Positions 11,751 through 21,899 of a DNA stretch of 64,000 nucleotides are shown one piece after another; the first letter of the stretch is position 1, and every line of letters begins with the position of its first letter. The notes under the pieces were generated by a model. That model had not been told where the DNA came from, ran no database searches, and worked only from the letters and a program-made list of their open reading frames with translations. Source of the stretch: Symbiodinium natans (taxonomy: Eukaryota; Sar; Dinophyceae; Suessiales; Symbiodiniaceae); the NCBI GenBank assembly GCA_905221605.1, contig CAJNDS010000501.1:1-64000 (forward strand), given 5' to 3'. Both the position numbers and the translations under genes were made by a program.

Positions 11751-12026
11751 GTGAGCGCACATGCTGAGCTCTTTAGCAGTCACAGGCTCTTTGATCTAAC
11801 AACTTGCCCTTTGGCCACTGCACCCAATGGTACAGTAGGTGAGGTGCTGGGACTGGCGGACTACCCAGGACATTCCGAGGACCTTCTCAACACCGAGTTT
11901 GAAAGGAAGTGTGAAACCCCGCAAGTGCCCCGTGATGTGCCTTCTCGTCATTGGCCTGCAGAACTTGTAGCGCATAATATCCTTGGATTCGAAAAGGAAA
12001 CGAAGACCGTTTGTTGGCTGGCCTGA
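11751..12026 (+). CDS. Hypothetical protein
   Basis: A 91-codon frame starting with GTG, ending in TGA. Balanced composition (GEVLGLADYPGHSEDLLN). No domain recognised and no splice support; could be antisense to an unseen minus gene. Confidence 0.3.
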   Translation: MSAHAELFSSHRLFDLTTCPLATAPNGTVGEVLGLADYPGHSEDLLNTEFERKCETPQVPRDVPSRHWPAELVAHNILGFEKETKTVCWLA

Positions 12027-12038
12027 AACTGACACGAA

Positions 12039-12263
12039 CTATTGAAATGCCCTGAAGTACTTTCCCATGCTGCCCCTATCCCAGGCTCTGTAGAAGCACC
12101 GATCTTTCTTGACCATAGGGGTGGTGGTCGTCGTAGTCGAGGTCATCACCTCCACCTGCTTAAGCCCCATCGGGCGGGCCGTGGACCAGTGTCTGCGTCG
12201 TCCACACACGGCTCCAGTTTTGTGGAAAGATATTCGCACTGCTTCCGAAATCTTGCACGGCAA
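12039..12263 (-). CDS. Thr-linker exon of a putative secreted protein
   Basis: A 74-codon minus frame containing VMTSTTTTTTPMV, with mixed ACN codons. A second Thr run of seven is coded on the same strand at about 12473-12505 (ATTTTTTTEVG). Two such linkers within 0.5 kb suggest exons of one modular secreted protein. An overlapping minus frame at 12160-12456 has a hydrophobic segment (FLFLFFPFQWLQVW). The exon structure is not resolved. Confidence 0.4.
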   Translation of the reverse strand: MPCKISEAVRISFHKTGAVCGRRRHWSTARPMGLKQVEVMTSTTTTTTPMVKKDRCFYRAWDRGSMGKYFRAFQ

Positions 12264-12822
12264 GTATGCACTGACTGCTGCTAGCTGTGGGCTTCACACA
12301 ATGACCCTGAACCTGGCCCCAAACTTGCAGCCATTGAAAAGGAAAAAAGAGAAACAAAAAACAAACGGCCACCGTGAATGCGCCGCCTAAACCTGCAAGC
12401 TCTTGTGTGGTCTTCGCCTTTTCATACAGACATACGATACTTGCCGACCTGCCCACCCAAAGCCCCTACCTCTGTGGTCGTGGTCGTGGTTGTTGCCATG
12501 CAGTGGTAGCCTTCAATGGAGCTTCGGGCTTGGCAAGCATGTCAAGTGTGAATGCTAAGGGGACCACAAGTGTGTCCCATGAGAACCATGAATACACATG
12601 AACGTCCCGGCCGCCGCCCTAAAACTTGATTGCAAACTTCAGATGCAGGCAGGGCAGGGACCTCGCTTCCGCGGCAAACTCCACGGAGGATCGCACATCC
12701 AGCGGGCCGATGGAAAGTGCGCCTGTCACGGAAAAGTGACATCAGCACAATGGAGCAGTGGAGGCGTCTAATTCCCTCAGAGATCTCCCGTGTCCAGAGG
12801 GCCGGAGCTGTCAAGGCTTTAC

Positions 12823-13092
12823 TCAGACAGTGGCGAAGGCAGAGTTGAGACGCCACGGGTAAAAACTGCCTCGGACACATCGCTGAGCTTCACCGCCGTG
12901 GAAAGCGACGTCCTCAGTGCTCGAGAGTGCTCTTGCAACCACTCGATGCAAGATCATGGAAGGAGGCGCTCCAACAGCTCCGGTTCCCCTTCCTTGCAGC
13001 CCCCGCTCCAACACTGAGCTGCTGGCATGTCGCTCGCTGTTGCTCCGTCCACAGACCCCCAGAGCCTTCGGATGGTCTGCTGAAGTGGACAT
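12823..13092 (-). CDS. Hypothetical protein
   Basis: ATG at 13092, 89 codons to TGA at 12823, serine-, arginine- and glycine-rich. No domain recognised. Confidence 0.35.
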   Translation of the reverse strand: MSTSADHPKALGVCGRSNSERHASSSVLERGLQGRGTGAVGAPPSMILHRVVARALSSTEDVAFHGGEAQRCVRGSFYPWRLNSAFATV

Positions 13093-13399
13093 GACATCCC
13101 ATCAATCAGCGAAGCATCAACTTGACGGACAGTTCAGCTCGAAGTCATGTTCCTGGGTTTTTTGGGACTGCTCTCAGATCAGCAGACATGTAAACAGCTC
13201 CAGCTGTCGGAGCCTCCAGGACTTGGGATCGAAGGAACTGGAGGCCTGAGAGTAGGGGAGGCTGGACATGCAGCCTTCGGGCTCTGGCCCCAAAAACCAC
13301 CCTCTAAAGCACATTCGCAGATATGATCTTCAAGGACGCACACAGCTGCAACTTTGCCGAGCATCGTTGGCGCTGATGACCTGGATGGCTGATCTGCAC

Positions 13400-13756
13400 T
13401 TAACTCAAGCTGGGTTCTGAGACTTCAGCGAGCACAGGGGTAAGAACTGGCATCAAATCTGACCAGCGTAGAGTTGACGTGAAAAATGACATGAACCCCA
13501 CTTCTGCCGGACCACTGTGTACTTCGTGATTGCCACTCCCCGGCCCAGGTCTAATCTCAGCTTGATCATCCTGTTCCTCGGTGCAGCAGAGTACAAAAGA
13601 GCTTGTGCTTTTGGGCACGGAGGAAGGTGGCATGGCAGACTGGGCTCTGGGTAGTTCAAACCCTGACGCCCAGCGTCGGCGAGCAGAGGCCACTGAAGAC
13701 GGACAAGTCAAAGGCATTGGAAGCATTGCTTGCTTCGCAGCCTCGTGTCTCTGCAT
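13400..13756 (-). CDS. Hypothetical protein
   Basis: ATG at 13756 gives 118 codons; the frame is open upstream to 13804. It has a polar middle (CTEEQDDQAEIRPGPG) and a C-terminus with LMPVLTPVLAEV. A plus frame (13603-13980) is also open across part of it, so strand assignment is uncertain. Confidence 0.35.
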   Translation of the reverse strand: MQRHEAAKQAMLPMPLTCPSSVASARRRWASGFELPRAQSAMPPSSVPKSTSSFVLCCTEEQDDQAEIRPGPGSGNHEVHSGPAEVGFMSFFTSTLRWSDLMPVLTPVLAEVSEPSLS

Positions 13757-14050
13757 CGTCCTGTTTGTGGAGAGAGAAAGAGAGAGACAAAAAAACAAAC
13801 ACATGGTCAGGACACTCAGACTCTGCGCCGCACCTACGTCCCATAGCCTCCCAGAGAGTTCCGGCCCTTACATCAGACGCCCCCGCCCCAACCCAGTATG
13901 AGAGCCTCATGGAGATTGTTCAAAACCCTCGTGTGAGAGCACGCAAAGCACTGAGAGGATTCAGACCCTTCCCGGACTAAAGCACCAGTCGGGAAGTCCG
14001 CATTTTCTTTACACTTTCTGGATTGTGTTCACTCCCCCGCGGTCCCTCGC

Positions 14051-14320
14051 TCACGCCTTCCGCTCACGCCGTGCGAAAAACATGGCCCACCACATTTCGC
14101 CGCTCTGAATATGAATCCGGAAAGCACCATTGTCACCATGCAGAGATGCCCCAAAGGCGCACACAGATGCGACAAGCTCCTGGATGAGCTCTGCGCGCAC
14201 ATCTGAGCTTGGAAACCTCGGGTGAGATGCCTTCACTGGTGCGCCCCGCTGTACGGAGAGCTGCGAGCTTAACACGACCAGAGCAGAGGGCAAGAAGCTT
14301 CTGGAGCCGCCCTCTGGCAT
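14051..14320 (-). CDS. Hypothetical protein
   Basis: ATG at 14320, 89 codons. Ordered-looking sequence (DVRAELIQELVASVCAFGAS) ends with MWWAMFFARRERKA and TGA. A second minus frame (14133-14390) overlaps upstream and could be the preceding exon, but no phase-consistent intron of reasonable length was found. Confidence 0.4.
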   Translation of the reverse strand: MPEGGSRSFLPSALVVLSSQLSVQRGAPVKASHPRFPSSDVRAELIQELVASVCAFGASLHGDNGAFRIHIQSGEMWWAMFFARRERKA

Positions 14321-14492
14321 TGAGGTAGTAGAGCCGCAACTCGCCGATCTTCCACGCTGCCTCTTGCAGTGCTGGAGGCTTTGGGATCATGGGTCTCGAT
14401 CGCGCGCCTCATCCCCAGCAGTAGAAAGAACTTCCATGACCTTGGAAGCTGGCTCAATTTCGTCTGGACTAGAGCTATAAGTGTTGATTCGA

Positions 14493-14887
14493 TAATCCCT
14501 TCCCCCTAATATAAAAGGCCCCCCCCCCCCAGTATACAAACCCCCCAAAGGGGTTTTAGTAATAGGGGGGGTTCTTACCGTTTATCCGAACAAAACAACC
14601 AGTCGTTCTAGCTTGCTGGCTCAGCCATAGAGCAGGTTTCAAGCTTTAGGCCTAAATGAGTTTCAGGCTTCCCCGGTTCTTACCGTTTGTCCGAACAAAA
14701 CAACCAGTCGTTCTAGCTTGCTGGCTCAGCCATAGAGCAGGTTTCAAGCTTTAGGCCTACATGAGATTCAGGCTTCCCCGCCCCTAATTCTGTAGAGATA
14801 TTTAAAGGGACGACTGCCGGACCGGGCGTTGGGGCCAGAGGGGTTTTTTTTATATTGGGGGGGTATAATATTAGGGGGAACGGATTA
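14493..14887. mobile_element. Stowaway-like MITE with TA target duplication
   Basis: Terminal inverted repeats of 18 bp match at 17 positions: left ATCCCTTCCCCCTAATAT (14495-14512), right its complement (14868-14885). Each is flanked outside by TA (14493-14494 and 14886-14887). Inside the repeats, C-rich left and G-rich right arms continue with imperfect complementarity. The element is about 395 bp with no coding capacity. Short length, TIRs and a TA duplication are the hallmarks of Tc1/mariner-derived MITEs. Confidence 0.75.
14571..14780. repeat. 2 x 105-bp tandem repeat inside the MITE
   Basis: Two copies beginning GTTCTTACCG at 14571 and 14676 differ at only about four positions. They fill the central part of the element, suggesting a recent internal duplication. 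Confidence 0.95.
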
Positions 14888-15015
14888 CATCACAATTGCA
14901 TCTCGTCTCGTGAGGCCCCGGCATAGTATCGGAAAGGGCAATTGTTGAAATCCGTGGCGTCTTCTGCTTCGGACGGGCAGGCGCCTTGCAAGTACCTTGG
15001 GATGCGTTGAGTGCG

Positions 15016-15294
15016 CTAGAAGTCCGTCGACACGCCATGGAAAGATGCAACACGCACTCGCATCTTGCGCAGCCCAAACAGGATTGATATCTCCCCCCTT
15101 CCATGATTAAAGGCTACCCATGCCACCACCGATTTCTGCAGCAAAAGCGGCGTGCACTCACCACCACCCAACAATAACAGCTCCGAACCTTCTAGAAACC
15201 AAACAACAAAGTTCATGGGTCCAACCGCCAACATGAACACTTTTTCCGGCCACCTTCTACTACAGTCAGAACCTTGCCTGTGAGCCACACACAT
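15016..15294 (-). CDS. Hypothetical membrane-associated protein
   Basis: ATG at 15294, 92 codons. Hydrophobic middle (FMLAVGPMNFVVWFLEG and ELLLLGG) and basic C-terminal part (FGLRKMRVRVASFHG). No family recognised. Confidence 0.4.
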   Translation of the reverse strand: MCVAHRQGSDCSRRWPEKVFMLAVGPMNFVVWFLEGSELLLLGGGECTPLLLQKSVVAWVAFNHGRGEISILFGLRKMRVRVASFHGVSTDF

Positions 15295-15414
15295 GACCTT
15301 TAGGGGGGGGGGAGGTGAAGGGGCACCCCGCCATATCTCGCAAGCATCTTTTACCGCCCTAACAGTGTCATGGGCCGCGCTCTACAGTGTGATAGTCTAC
15401 AGCAAGTCACATCT

Positions 15415-15894
15415 CTAGGTGCGTTCGAACAAGCAGTTGTTTGTCAGTATCGTCTCAGTTCCCCACGGCGGCGATGTGTAGGTCGTCGTGGTTGTGGTGG
15501 TCTCGGGGGGGAGCGGCTCAAACCTCAGACACGACTTGCAGATGTAGCAAATGATGTAGACTCTTCCCTTGAACCGATCCCTCAAAGAACTTGGCACATC
15601 TGCGAGTTGACCCAGAGTTGAGGTGCTGTGTGCGGCCCAGGGGCGAGCAAAAGTCTGAGCCACTTGACAGCCGCAGCCTCGGAGAGGGATCTCAAGCACG
15701 GGTCTACTCGACGCATTCATGACAGCAGCGGTGCCAAAAAAACATGAAGAAGCCAACACACACACACACACACACCGAGGCGGCACAATTCCGAAAGACA
15801 GGCGGTCTTCAAGCTGCTGAATGTTCGTTGGCCTCGTCAACTTGAGATCACCCGGATGCGATGGCCGGAAGGTGACCTGAGCAGTTTGCCGCAA
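15415..15894 (-). CDS. Hypothetical protein with Thr-rich linker
   Basis: A 159-codon frame. The N-terminal part is ordinary sequence (RPTNIQQLEDRLSFG), interrupted by a CV repeat from a (CA)n microsatellite. The C-terminal part contains PPETTTTTTTYTSPPWG, a Thr/Pro linker. Probably two exons with the microsatellite in or beside an intron. Confidence 0.35.
   Translation of the reverse strand: MRQTAQVTFRPSHPGDLKLTRPTNIQQLEDRLSFGIVPPRCVCVCVLASSCFFGTAAVMNASSRPVLEIPLRGCGCQVAQTFARPWAAHSTSTLGQLADVPSSLRDRFKGRVYIICYICKSCLRFEPLPPETTTTTTTYTSPPWGTETILTNNCLFERT
15753..15776. repeat. (CA)n microsatellite
   Basis: About eleven CA units within the minus frame at 15415-15894. Confidence 0.95.
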
Positions 15895-16422
15895 AGGGGC
15901 TAGAACAATGTGCCTCTAAGTCATGCAAGACAGAAAGTCTCTGCTGTGTTTTGTTCCTGCCTCATGCTTTCCTCATTTTGCAGAGGACGGTCCATCTGCG
16001 AATTTTTGTTGGCACTTGCCCATTTACATCAGAGACGCGCAACATGTTTGCAGTGGAACGCTTCAACTGCCGTATTGACCCTCTGACTCGAAACCCGTCA
16101 TGTTAGTTTCATGTGAACCCTTGACGAAGAGACAAGAAGAAAACGATATAAAGAGACCAACGGCGGCGAACCCGGATGTGAAGCAGAGCAAATTCAGTTC
16201 ACGGGACGCGCAGCCAGGACCCAAGTGAGGCACAATCCGCAGCACGCGAACCACCTAAACGCCAGAAAGCTTGCATGGGGCGCTGAGGAACTCAGTGAAA
16301 AGGAGAAAGCCGCAAGAATTCACAGGGAGAGATTCAATCTCTCTCCACTGAAGTCCCCTCTGATCATGCAAGGAAAGCTCTCTTCATTTTCGCGGAAGTC
16401 GAAGATTCAACGTCTACAAGGA

Positions 16423-16707
16423 TTAAAAAACATCACAGAGCAGAAACGCAGGTTCTTTAGAGCATGAGAGGCCACGAACACGTTTCATGGTGGCTAGTGT
16501 ATCCAATATCCTCCACAAACCCATTTTGTCATGGACATCGAGGTAAGACATTTGCAAGTACTTGAACTCCTTCAGCGCGGGGTGGATACTTGGCATGGGG
16601 CCTCGCCCTCCCAACCAAAAACCCTTGTCACCGGAAACCTTTGACGACACCAAGCAGCAAAGTGCTTGCCCTCGCGTAGCCTCAGCAAGCGGTGTCTCAG
16701 GATGCAT
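16423..16707 (-). CDS. Hypothetical protein
   Basis: ATG at 16707, 94 codons. The segment ALKEFKYLQMSYLDVHDKMG looks like folded protein. A plus-strand frame ending at 16467, open from 16117 and rich in Lys/Arg, overlaps the 3' end only. No family recognised. Confidence 0.45.
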   Translation of the reverse strand: MHPETPLAEATRGQALCCLVSSKVSGDKGFWLGGRGPMPSIHPALKEFKYLQMSYLDVHDKMGLWRILDTLATMKRVRGLSCSKEPAFLLCDVF

Positions 16708-17076
16708 TGGTCACTTACCACGCACAGCGCTTCCAGAACCTCTTCGTACACAAATGTCGCCCAGCAGCTTGCACGGCTCCGACTCCGTGCTCCAGCGAGG
16801 CTCGTCTTGGTAGGCACAGCTGTCATCCTGCCAATACCCAAGTACGGTCAAGTGCCGCCTCGTGAACTGGTGCTGTGGGCATCAGGCCTCAGCGCAGTTT
16901 GTGCCCCAGCCGGAATGCAGAAACCACCTCGCGAAGGGTCGCAGCTGGTGCCGGCGGAGGTTTTCTGGAAGACTTTCTGACAACCCATGACAACCCCCCA
17001 AGTCTGTGCCTCCACGATGGGCAGCCTCCCATGGAAAGATAGAACACATCGGAACCACCTGAGGCCGAGGTGCAAT

Positions 17077-17334
17077 CTAAGATTCATAATTCATAGGCTG
17101 CCAAACATTAAAGTAGAGTTGCGTGCGAGCTCTTCGGCAGAAAATCAAGAACTGCAGGTTAGAGCTGAAAGTGCTCGCCCTGGACCTTTTCCCCAGAATC
17201 CCCAGTTCAAAAACCCCTAACATCCCCCGACCCAATCTCAGGACTCGGCCGTAGGGCGCCACCACCTGTGCCTGGAGACGCACCTGGTCTGGTTCCGAGG
17301 ACGGCCTACACGAACCCAAATAATAAGAATACAT
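17077..17334 (-). CDS. Hypothetical protein
   Basis: ATG at 17334, 85 codons to TAG, basic and hydrophobic (LQFLIFCRRARTQLYFNVWQ). Overlaps the next minus frame by 29 bases in another phase, so the two may be exons of one gene. Plus frames here (to 17220 and to 17428) are probably antisense. Confidence 0.4.
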   Translation of the reverse strand: MYSYYLGSCRPSSEPDQVRLQAQVVAPYGRVLRLGRGMLGVFELGILGKRSRASTFSSNLQFLIFCRRARTQLYFNVWQPMNYES

Positions 17335-17754
17335 ACGGCATCAGACATGAAGCTGAAGCACAAACAGATCTGGAGAGGCCAACTGAAACGCGGACTAGTC
17401 TTGCCAGAGGCGCAGTCCCAGAGGATTGACAGGTCAGGTGGAAGCTGACACCATGCATCGTGGCGCGCCCGAGTTCCAGAGGAGGCTGACAGGCGAGCAG
17501 CAGATGCAGCTGAAGGAATTCAGTCGGGGGCTTTGCTAGACTGCATGCGGGGTGGACGTTCTCAAGAATCTGCCACAAATCAAAAACACAGGGACTTGAT
17601 GGGACTTGCTTGCAAAGGAGTCCGCTTGGCCCCGACCCCGACATGCCCCTTCATCCGCCTCGTTGGCCAGCGACGAGCACAGGTCTTCTTTCCCACATGG
17701 GACGCAGGTGTGCGGAAAGCGCCGGCCACACTGACAATTGAAGACTCCTGTCAC
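17306..17754 (-). CDS. Cys-rich hypothetical protein, possible zinc-binding exon
   Basis: Two overlapping minus frames. The upstream one (17536-17754) begins VTGVFNCQCGRRFPHTCVPC and continues GKEDLC. The spacing C-x-C, H-x-C-x2-C and C could bind a metal. The downstream one (17306-17644, ATG at 17644, 112 codons) has CVFDLWQILENVHPACSL. A splice near 17640 could join them, but I could not fix it. No named zinc-finger class assigned. Confidence 0.4.
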
Positions 17755-18031
17755 AGCTGGGTTTCCATGCGTTCACCTTTGCGATAGGGTTCAATAGAGC
17801 GCAGATCATGGGTCTGCTGGCCTCGACCCGATGTCTAGACAAGTTTCACAGGACATGTGCCCTCTTCGGCTCCTTCGTCTGGCGGCATGCACACGGCACA
17901 CACGCTCTTGGACTTGTCCTCAGTCGGAACGCGGGGGGGGGAGGGGGGGAAGTCGGATTCTGCAAGAAGGCTCTACACCGACGCTCGCAGCCACACAAGC
18001 GTACTTGCTCTCTCCTAAGTATCCCAACTAG

Positions 18032-18286
18032 TCAACCCAAGGAGGCCTCTAGGCCATGTGCAAGAAAGCGGGTCGCTTGCAACTTGCAACAAGGCTGCGT
18101 ACTGGCACACTCCCCCAACACGGTGCTGGGTATAGCGGCTGCAACCCTTGCAGGGCACGGCCTGGAGCGGCACTGGATCGGTAGCCGAGAAGAGTTCTTA
18201 AGGCAGCCCAAAAATATCTGAATATTAAGTGATCCCCCGTACATATTCAGAAACCTCATGTTCGAGAACTCGGCTATGCAGCCCAT
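18032..18286 (-). CDS. Hypothetical protein
   Basis: ATG at 18286, 84 codons (MRFLNMYGGSLNIQIFLGCL). Further minus frames at 18225-18437 and 18434-18619 (VEVRSSLLERSKAGGRRVAV) may be upstream exons. A 137-codon plus frame at 17808-18221 is the antisense alternative. Confidence 0.35.
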   Translation of the reverse strand: MGCIAEFSNMRFLNMYGGSLNIQIFLGCLKNSSRLPIQCRSRPCPARVAAAIPSTVLGECASTQPCCKLQATRFLAHGLEASLG

Positions 18287-18819
18287 GCCCTAGGCACCGC
18301 CTCGCTCCAGTTTCCCGCTGCCTCTGCTCCACTGGAGTCGTCCTGTCAGCGGGACTCGAGCGCCAAGGAACAACGCAACAGACGCAGCACCGCCAGATCA
18401 CTCGTTGCAGAGCCATGGGGGGATTCAAAAACCTCACAACCTACGAGCCGGTTCGAGCATTCTGGGACGATGGAGAATCAGCCGGCCTTTAAACATCTCT
18501 AAGCCCTCAGAAGTAACTGCCACCCTTCTCCCCCCCGCCTTCGATCTCTCAAGTAGGGACGACCTCACCTCCACAGCCGCTTGCTGTGCAAATCTTTGCA
18601 TGCTCAAGGTTGGGCCCATCGTCCGCTCTCGATTTTGGCACCTACTCTAATCGGGCCTGCTTGCTGGAGTCTCAAAAAGCAAGAGACAGCTACCACCATA
18701 GTTGCCCAGCAACAACGGAGTACTCCCAGCTTCTGCTCTCATACGTTGCGCCTAGCTTTGAAGTCAAACTTGCTGATCCACAGAATCCAAACGGGAATCC
18801 ACAGCACAGTCTCTAATCA

Positions 18820-18950
18820 TATAAGATCATATCGTACCATACAGGTTTACACTGATATAATCATATTGTAACGAAAAATAGTAACCGTACTAATAACATC
18901 AGTAATAGTCATAATCATATGATCGTAGTATTTTGTAGGTTATAAGAGAG
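18820..18950. other. Short AT-rich island
   Basis: About 130 bases rich in ATA, ATC and CAT steps, strongly AT-rich against GC-rich surroundings. No gene seen. Confidence 0.7.
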
Positions 18951-19260
18951 GGTGCCAGGCCTGGATCCAGTCGTCGTTCAGCGTCTTGCCAACTCCCACA
19001 AACTGGCGCTTCAGAGCCGTCACCTCCACGCCAGCGAAGTCCTCCCAAGGCGCCGTGCATCCGGCGTCTTCAACGAGAGACGACGCAAGCGTGCTGCAAC
19101 GGAAACCGTGCGAGCCGCGTCAAGCTACTAAGCAACGAGAGGCATGCCATGAAGCCATGAAGACTCTTAACCACTCCACCTGCCTTGTCCTCCAGCACCC
19201 CACGGTACAGAACCGCATTGAATAGCTGGCCTTGGTGGGGGTAGCCGGGTAGCGGGTGGA

Positions 19261-19737
19261 TCAGCGGTAAACGTCCAATGAGCTACGGTGTCTTTCCCTT
19301 CTGCCCCACGCCGTGACAAACTCCAAGGGACCCTCGAAGAGCCAGGAGCCACCGCTTCGACGTCCGATCCTTGCAACCCAGATCTCGTAATCCCATCGGG
19401 CCAAAAGACTTTTCAAAGCACGGGAGCGAGTTCGGGCACCAGGCTTTCGGAGCGGCAGGGAGGCTTTCGGCTTTCGGAAACGGCCCTTCCATCTCTCAAC
19501 CGATCCTGAAGCCTGGCAGTTTGGCCTTTGACCCTTTAGCTTGCTTGCGGTGATGGGCACGTCAGCTTCGCGCGAGATGAGAAGTCGCCGGCGAAGCGGT
19601 TGCGATACCACTGCGGCCGCTGCCCCACCTTCTCCTGCTAACTCGGGCGCTGGCTTGGAAGCATGGCTTGTGGCTTCTGCAGTCAACGGAACGTGCAGCA
19701 TCGAGTTCGGCAGTGGATCTACCGTCCTCTTTGCCAT
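19261..19737 (-). CDS. Hypothetical basic protein
   Basis: Complete frame, ATG at 19737, 158 codons to TGA. Arg/Lys-rich middle and a C-terminal part with LLARWDYEIWVARIGRRSGG and WLFEGPLEFVTAWG. A second minus frame of 170 codons (19562-20074, with LVQDFKITMWVNGKEDG) overlaps upstream in another phase and may be a preceding exon. Plus frames (19541-19831, 19668-19952) are also open. No domain recognised. Confidence 0.45.
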   Translation of the reverse strand: MAKRTVDPLPNSMLHVPLTAEATSHASKPAPELAGEGGAAAAVVSQPLRRRLLISREADVPITASKLKGQRPNCQASGSVERWKGRFRKPKASLPLRKPGARTRSRALKSLLARWDYEIWVARIGRRSGGSWLFEGPLEFVTAWGRRERHRSSLDVYR

Positions 19738-20322
19738 TGACCCACATGGTGATCTTGAAATCCTGGACCAAGTCCAGCAAGGAACCAGAAGACAAGGAGC
19801 TTTGGGAGGAGCTTCTTGCAGCCAAAGTTGAAATGCCGCAAGAGAGAGCTTGGAGATTCACATCTCTGAGTTCTCCAACGCTAGCATGCTTTGATGACGC
19901 TCCAATGGCATCCAACAGACCAGTGCAACCGACAACAGGCTCCGTCACGTGAAGGCCACCCCAAACATCCCAAAACTGCCCTAAGCCCCATGAAGCAAAC
20001 CCTTGAATCAGAGGTATGCCTCTCACCCTGTCAGCAGCCTTGGCGTCGAAAGACATGGCAACTTCCACCTGCACAGCACCAGGCGGTTCTCTAAATTAGG
20101 GTCCCACGACGCCTCAGTAGCCACTGTAGTACAGCCCCTTATTGCTACGAATTTTTAAGGTACCCAAAGAAGGACCATGATTCGGAGAACTGTCCATACG
20201 TAACGAAGGATCCTGTGTCGAGCAAAAGCTTAGGTGCCGCTGCGTGGGAAATTGGCAAGGCGGAGTTTACATCTACACCGCCACCCCCCATAGGGCCCTC
20301 TCGAAGGTACAGGAGTGGAGAA

Positions 20323-20373
20323 GAGAGTACATAATATGTACTCTCACCGTACCCCATATTGTGGGGTACGGTG
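20323..20373. repeat. Two adjacent perfect inverted repeats (hairpins)
   Basis: Hairpin 1, 20323-20345: stem GAGAGTACAT with its exact complement and a 3-nt loop. Hairpin 2, 20345-20373: stem CACCGTACCCCA with its exact complement and a 5-nt loop. They share the base at 20345, and both stems contain GTAC. A 70-codon minus frame (20145-20357) begins inside them. Confidence 0.95.
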
Positions 20374-20860
20374 CAGGGGCGTGCGGGATGAGGGGCTTCT
20401 TATGGCAAAGCTAGCAGCAGAAGTCTGCACGTCAGGCTGCGAGCCTATCCAGTGTGTAACCGAGAGCCTACACTTCACTCAGTACACTCAGCACGATCGT
20501 TTCATAGGTAGGCTGGGCCAAATCAAGAGTAAATCTTTTGAAGAAGCTCCAAGGGCTTAGATAGGAGTTTTCAATTTTGGGTTACACTCGCAAGTTTCGA
20601 TGCGGGTCTGAACTCGTATCCGCCTGCAGGTGGAGTTTGGCTTACTTCTGGTGTCCTGCATCCTCAAGGCACCCATTCAGAGCCCAGTATATTCTCGCCC
20701 AGACTAGTAGCCTGAACTTTGTGGTAAAGACTGGATTTCCGGAATTATGTTTTTTTGTGTTTTATCTGTGTTTGTTTTGCGAAATGCTAGGTGGCCACAA
20801 TTGATTCTGTGATAAATCTGTGCTATGTTTGTGTCTTTTTGTGACCTGTTCTCTTTTTTG
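20374..20860. other. No gene recognised
   Basis: Short frames only. T-rich toward 20740-20860, leading into the G-rich tract. Confidence 0.4.
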
Positions 20861-20998
20861 TGGGGTGGGGGGTGGGGGCAGGGGAGTCGACACAGGGGAG
20901 AGGGGAGGGGAGAGGGGAGGGAAGAAGGGGGAGGCACAGATCTTTCACAGATTTTTCACAATTTTTCGCACATTTTCACAGATTTTTCACAGATTCGA
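20861..20998. repeat. G-rich tract followed by an 11-nt AT-rich minisatellite
   Basis: Positions 20861-20936 form a nearly pure purine tract (TGGGGTGGGGGGTGGGGG, then GGGGAGA units) that could adopt triplex or G-quadruplex structure. Positions 20937-20998 are about six degenerate copies of ACAGATTTTTC. Confidence 0.85.
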
Positions 20999-21250
20999 CA
21001 CCCCATGCAGGCACAGGTACAGATTTCTCACACTTGCCAAGCACAAAAAAAACACACTTAAATCACAAGAATGATTTGAAATCGGCCCCAGTGATTACCA
21101 CTATTCCAGGTTACAAGCCTAGATATCTCTGTCATGTGCGTCCACAGGGATTGCCCTTTGCTTCGGCCTCGGCCCCGGTTAGAGGAGTTGTGCCATAGCC
21201 GAAGAACCTCAGCTCATGGCTACATTCTATATGAGCACAAGTCTCGATGA

Positions 21251-21899
21251 ATGTCCCTTCCAAGGCATGCCTGTCTCAACTGGACCGGAGCAGATACGGG
21301 GTGCACAAAACCATCCTACTGTCTTCCGACCTTTCACAACATAAACTGTGTGACCTGCCGACAGAGCCCTCAAAATTATCTGACAGAGTGGGCAGCGTGT
21401 GACCGGAGGCTGTGCGGAAAACGAAGCGCAGCAATCGACATCGGCACCTTGCTGCAGGCATCAGGCACCAGGCGGCTGCTTTCAGGTGGCTTAGTGGTTG
21501 GCTCGTTTCAAAATGATTCCAATGTATCAGATTCAGCACTTTGTCACTTTTTCCCTCAGACGCATGAGTAGCCCGCTTCTTGTCGTAGATGACGCCGAAC
21601 TCCCACCCACGGGCATCCGACCAGTATCTTTGGCCTTGCGCAGTTCAATCGAATCTTGGGGTCCGAACGCGCATGGCTTCAACGGTTCCTCCCCCTCGGC
21701 CTCGTCCTGTGCTCAATTTGCTCAGGATGGGGCCCTGCACTTCACCTGCCGCAGCACAAGGGGTGGCAGGGGGCAAAGAGCCAGGAAAGGCTTCGTATTG
21801 GACTATGACACCTGTGACATGTCGCATTGGATATCAAGACATCCTATTGATGCTCATACGTGTGTACATGTACGGCTTATGCGTATGACATCGTGTTAG
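21251..21899 (+). CDS. Hypothetical Cys-rich protein, candidate two-exon model
   Basis: Exon 1 starts at ATG 21251 and has six cysteines in the first 50 residues (CLNWTGADTGC, CVTCRQS). A donor GTTTCA at 21505 leaves phase 2. After the acceptor CCCTCAG (21559) exon 2 resumes in matching phase (RMSSPLLVVDDAELPPTG) to TGA at 21899. The implied intron is 55 nt, short but similar to other candidates here. Unspliced, exon 1 alone is an ORF to 21571. One of few plus-strand models; could be antisense. Confidence 0.35.
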
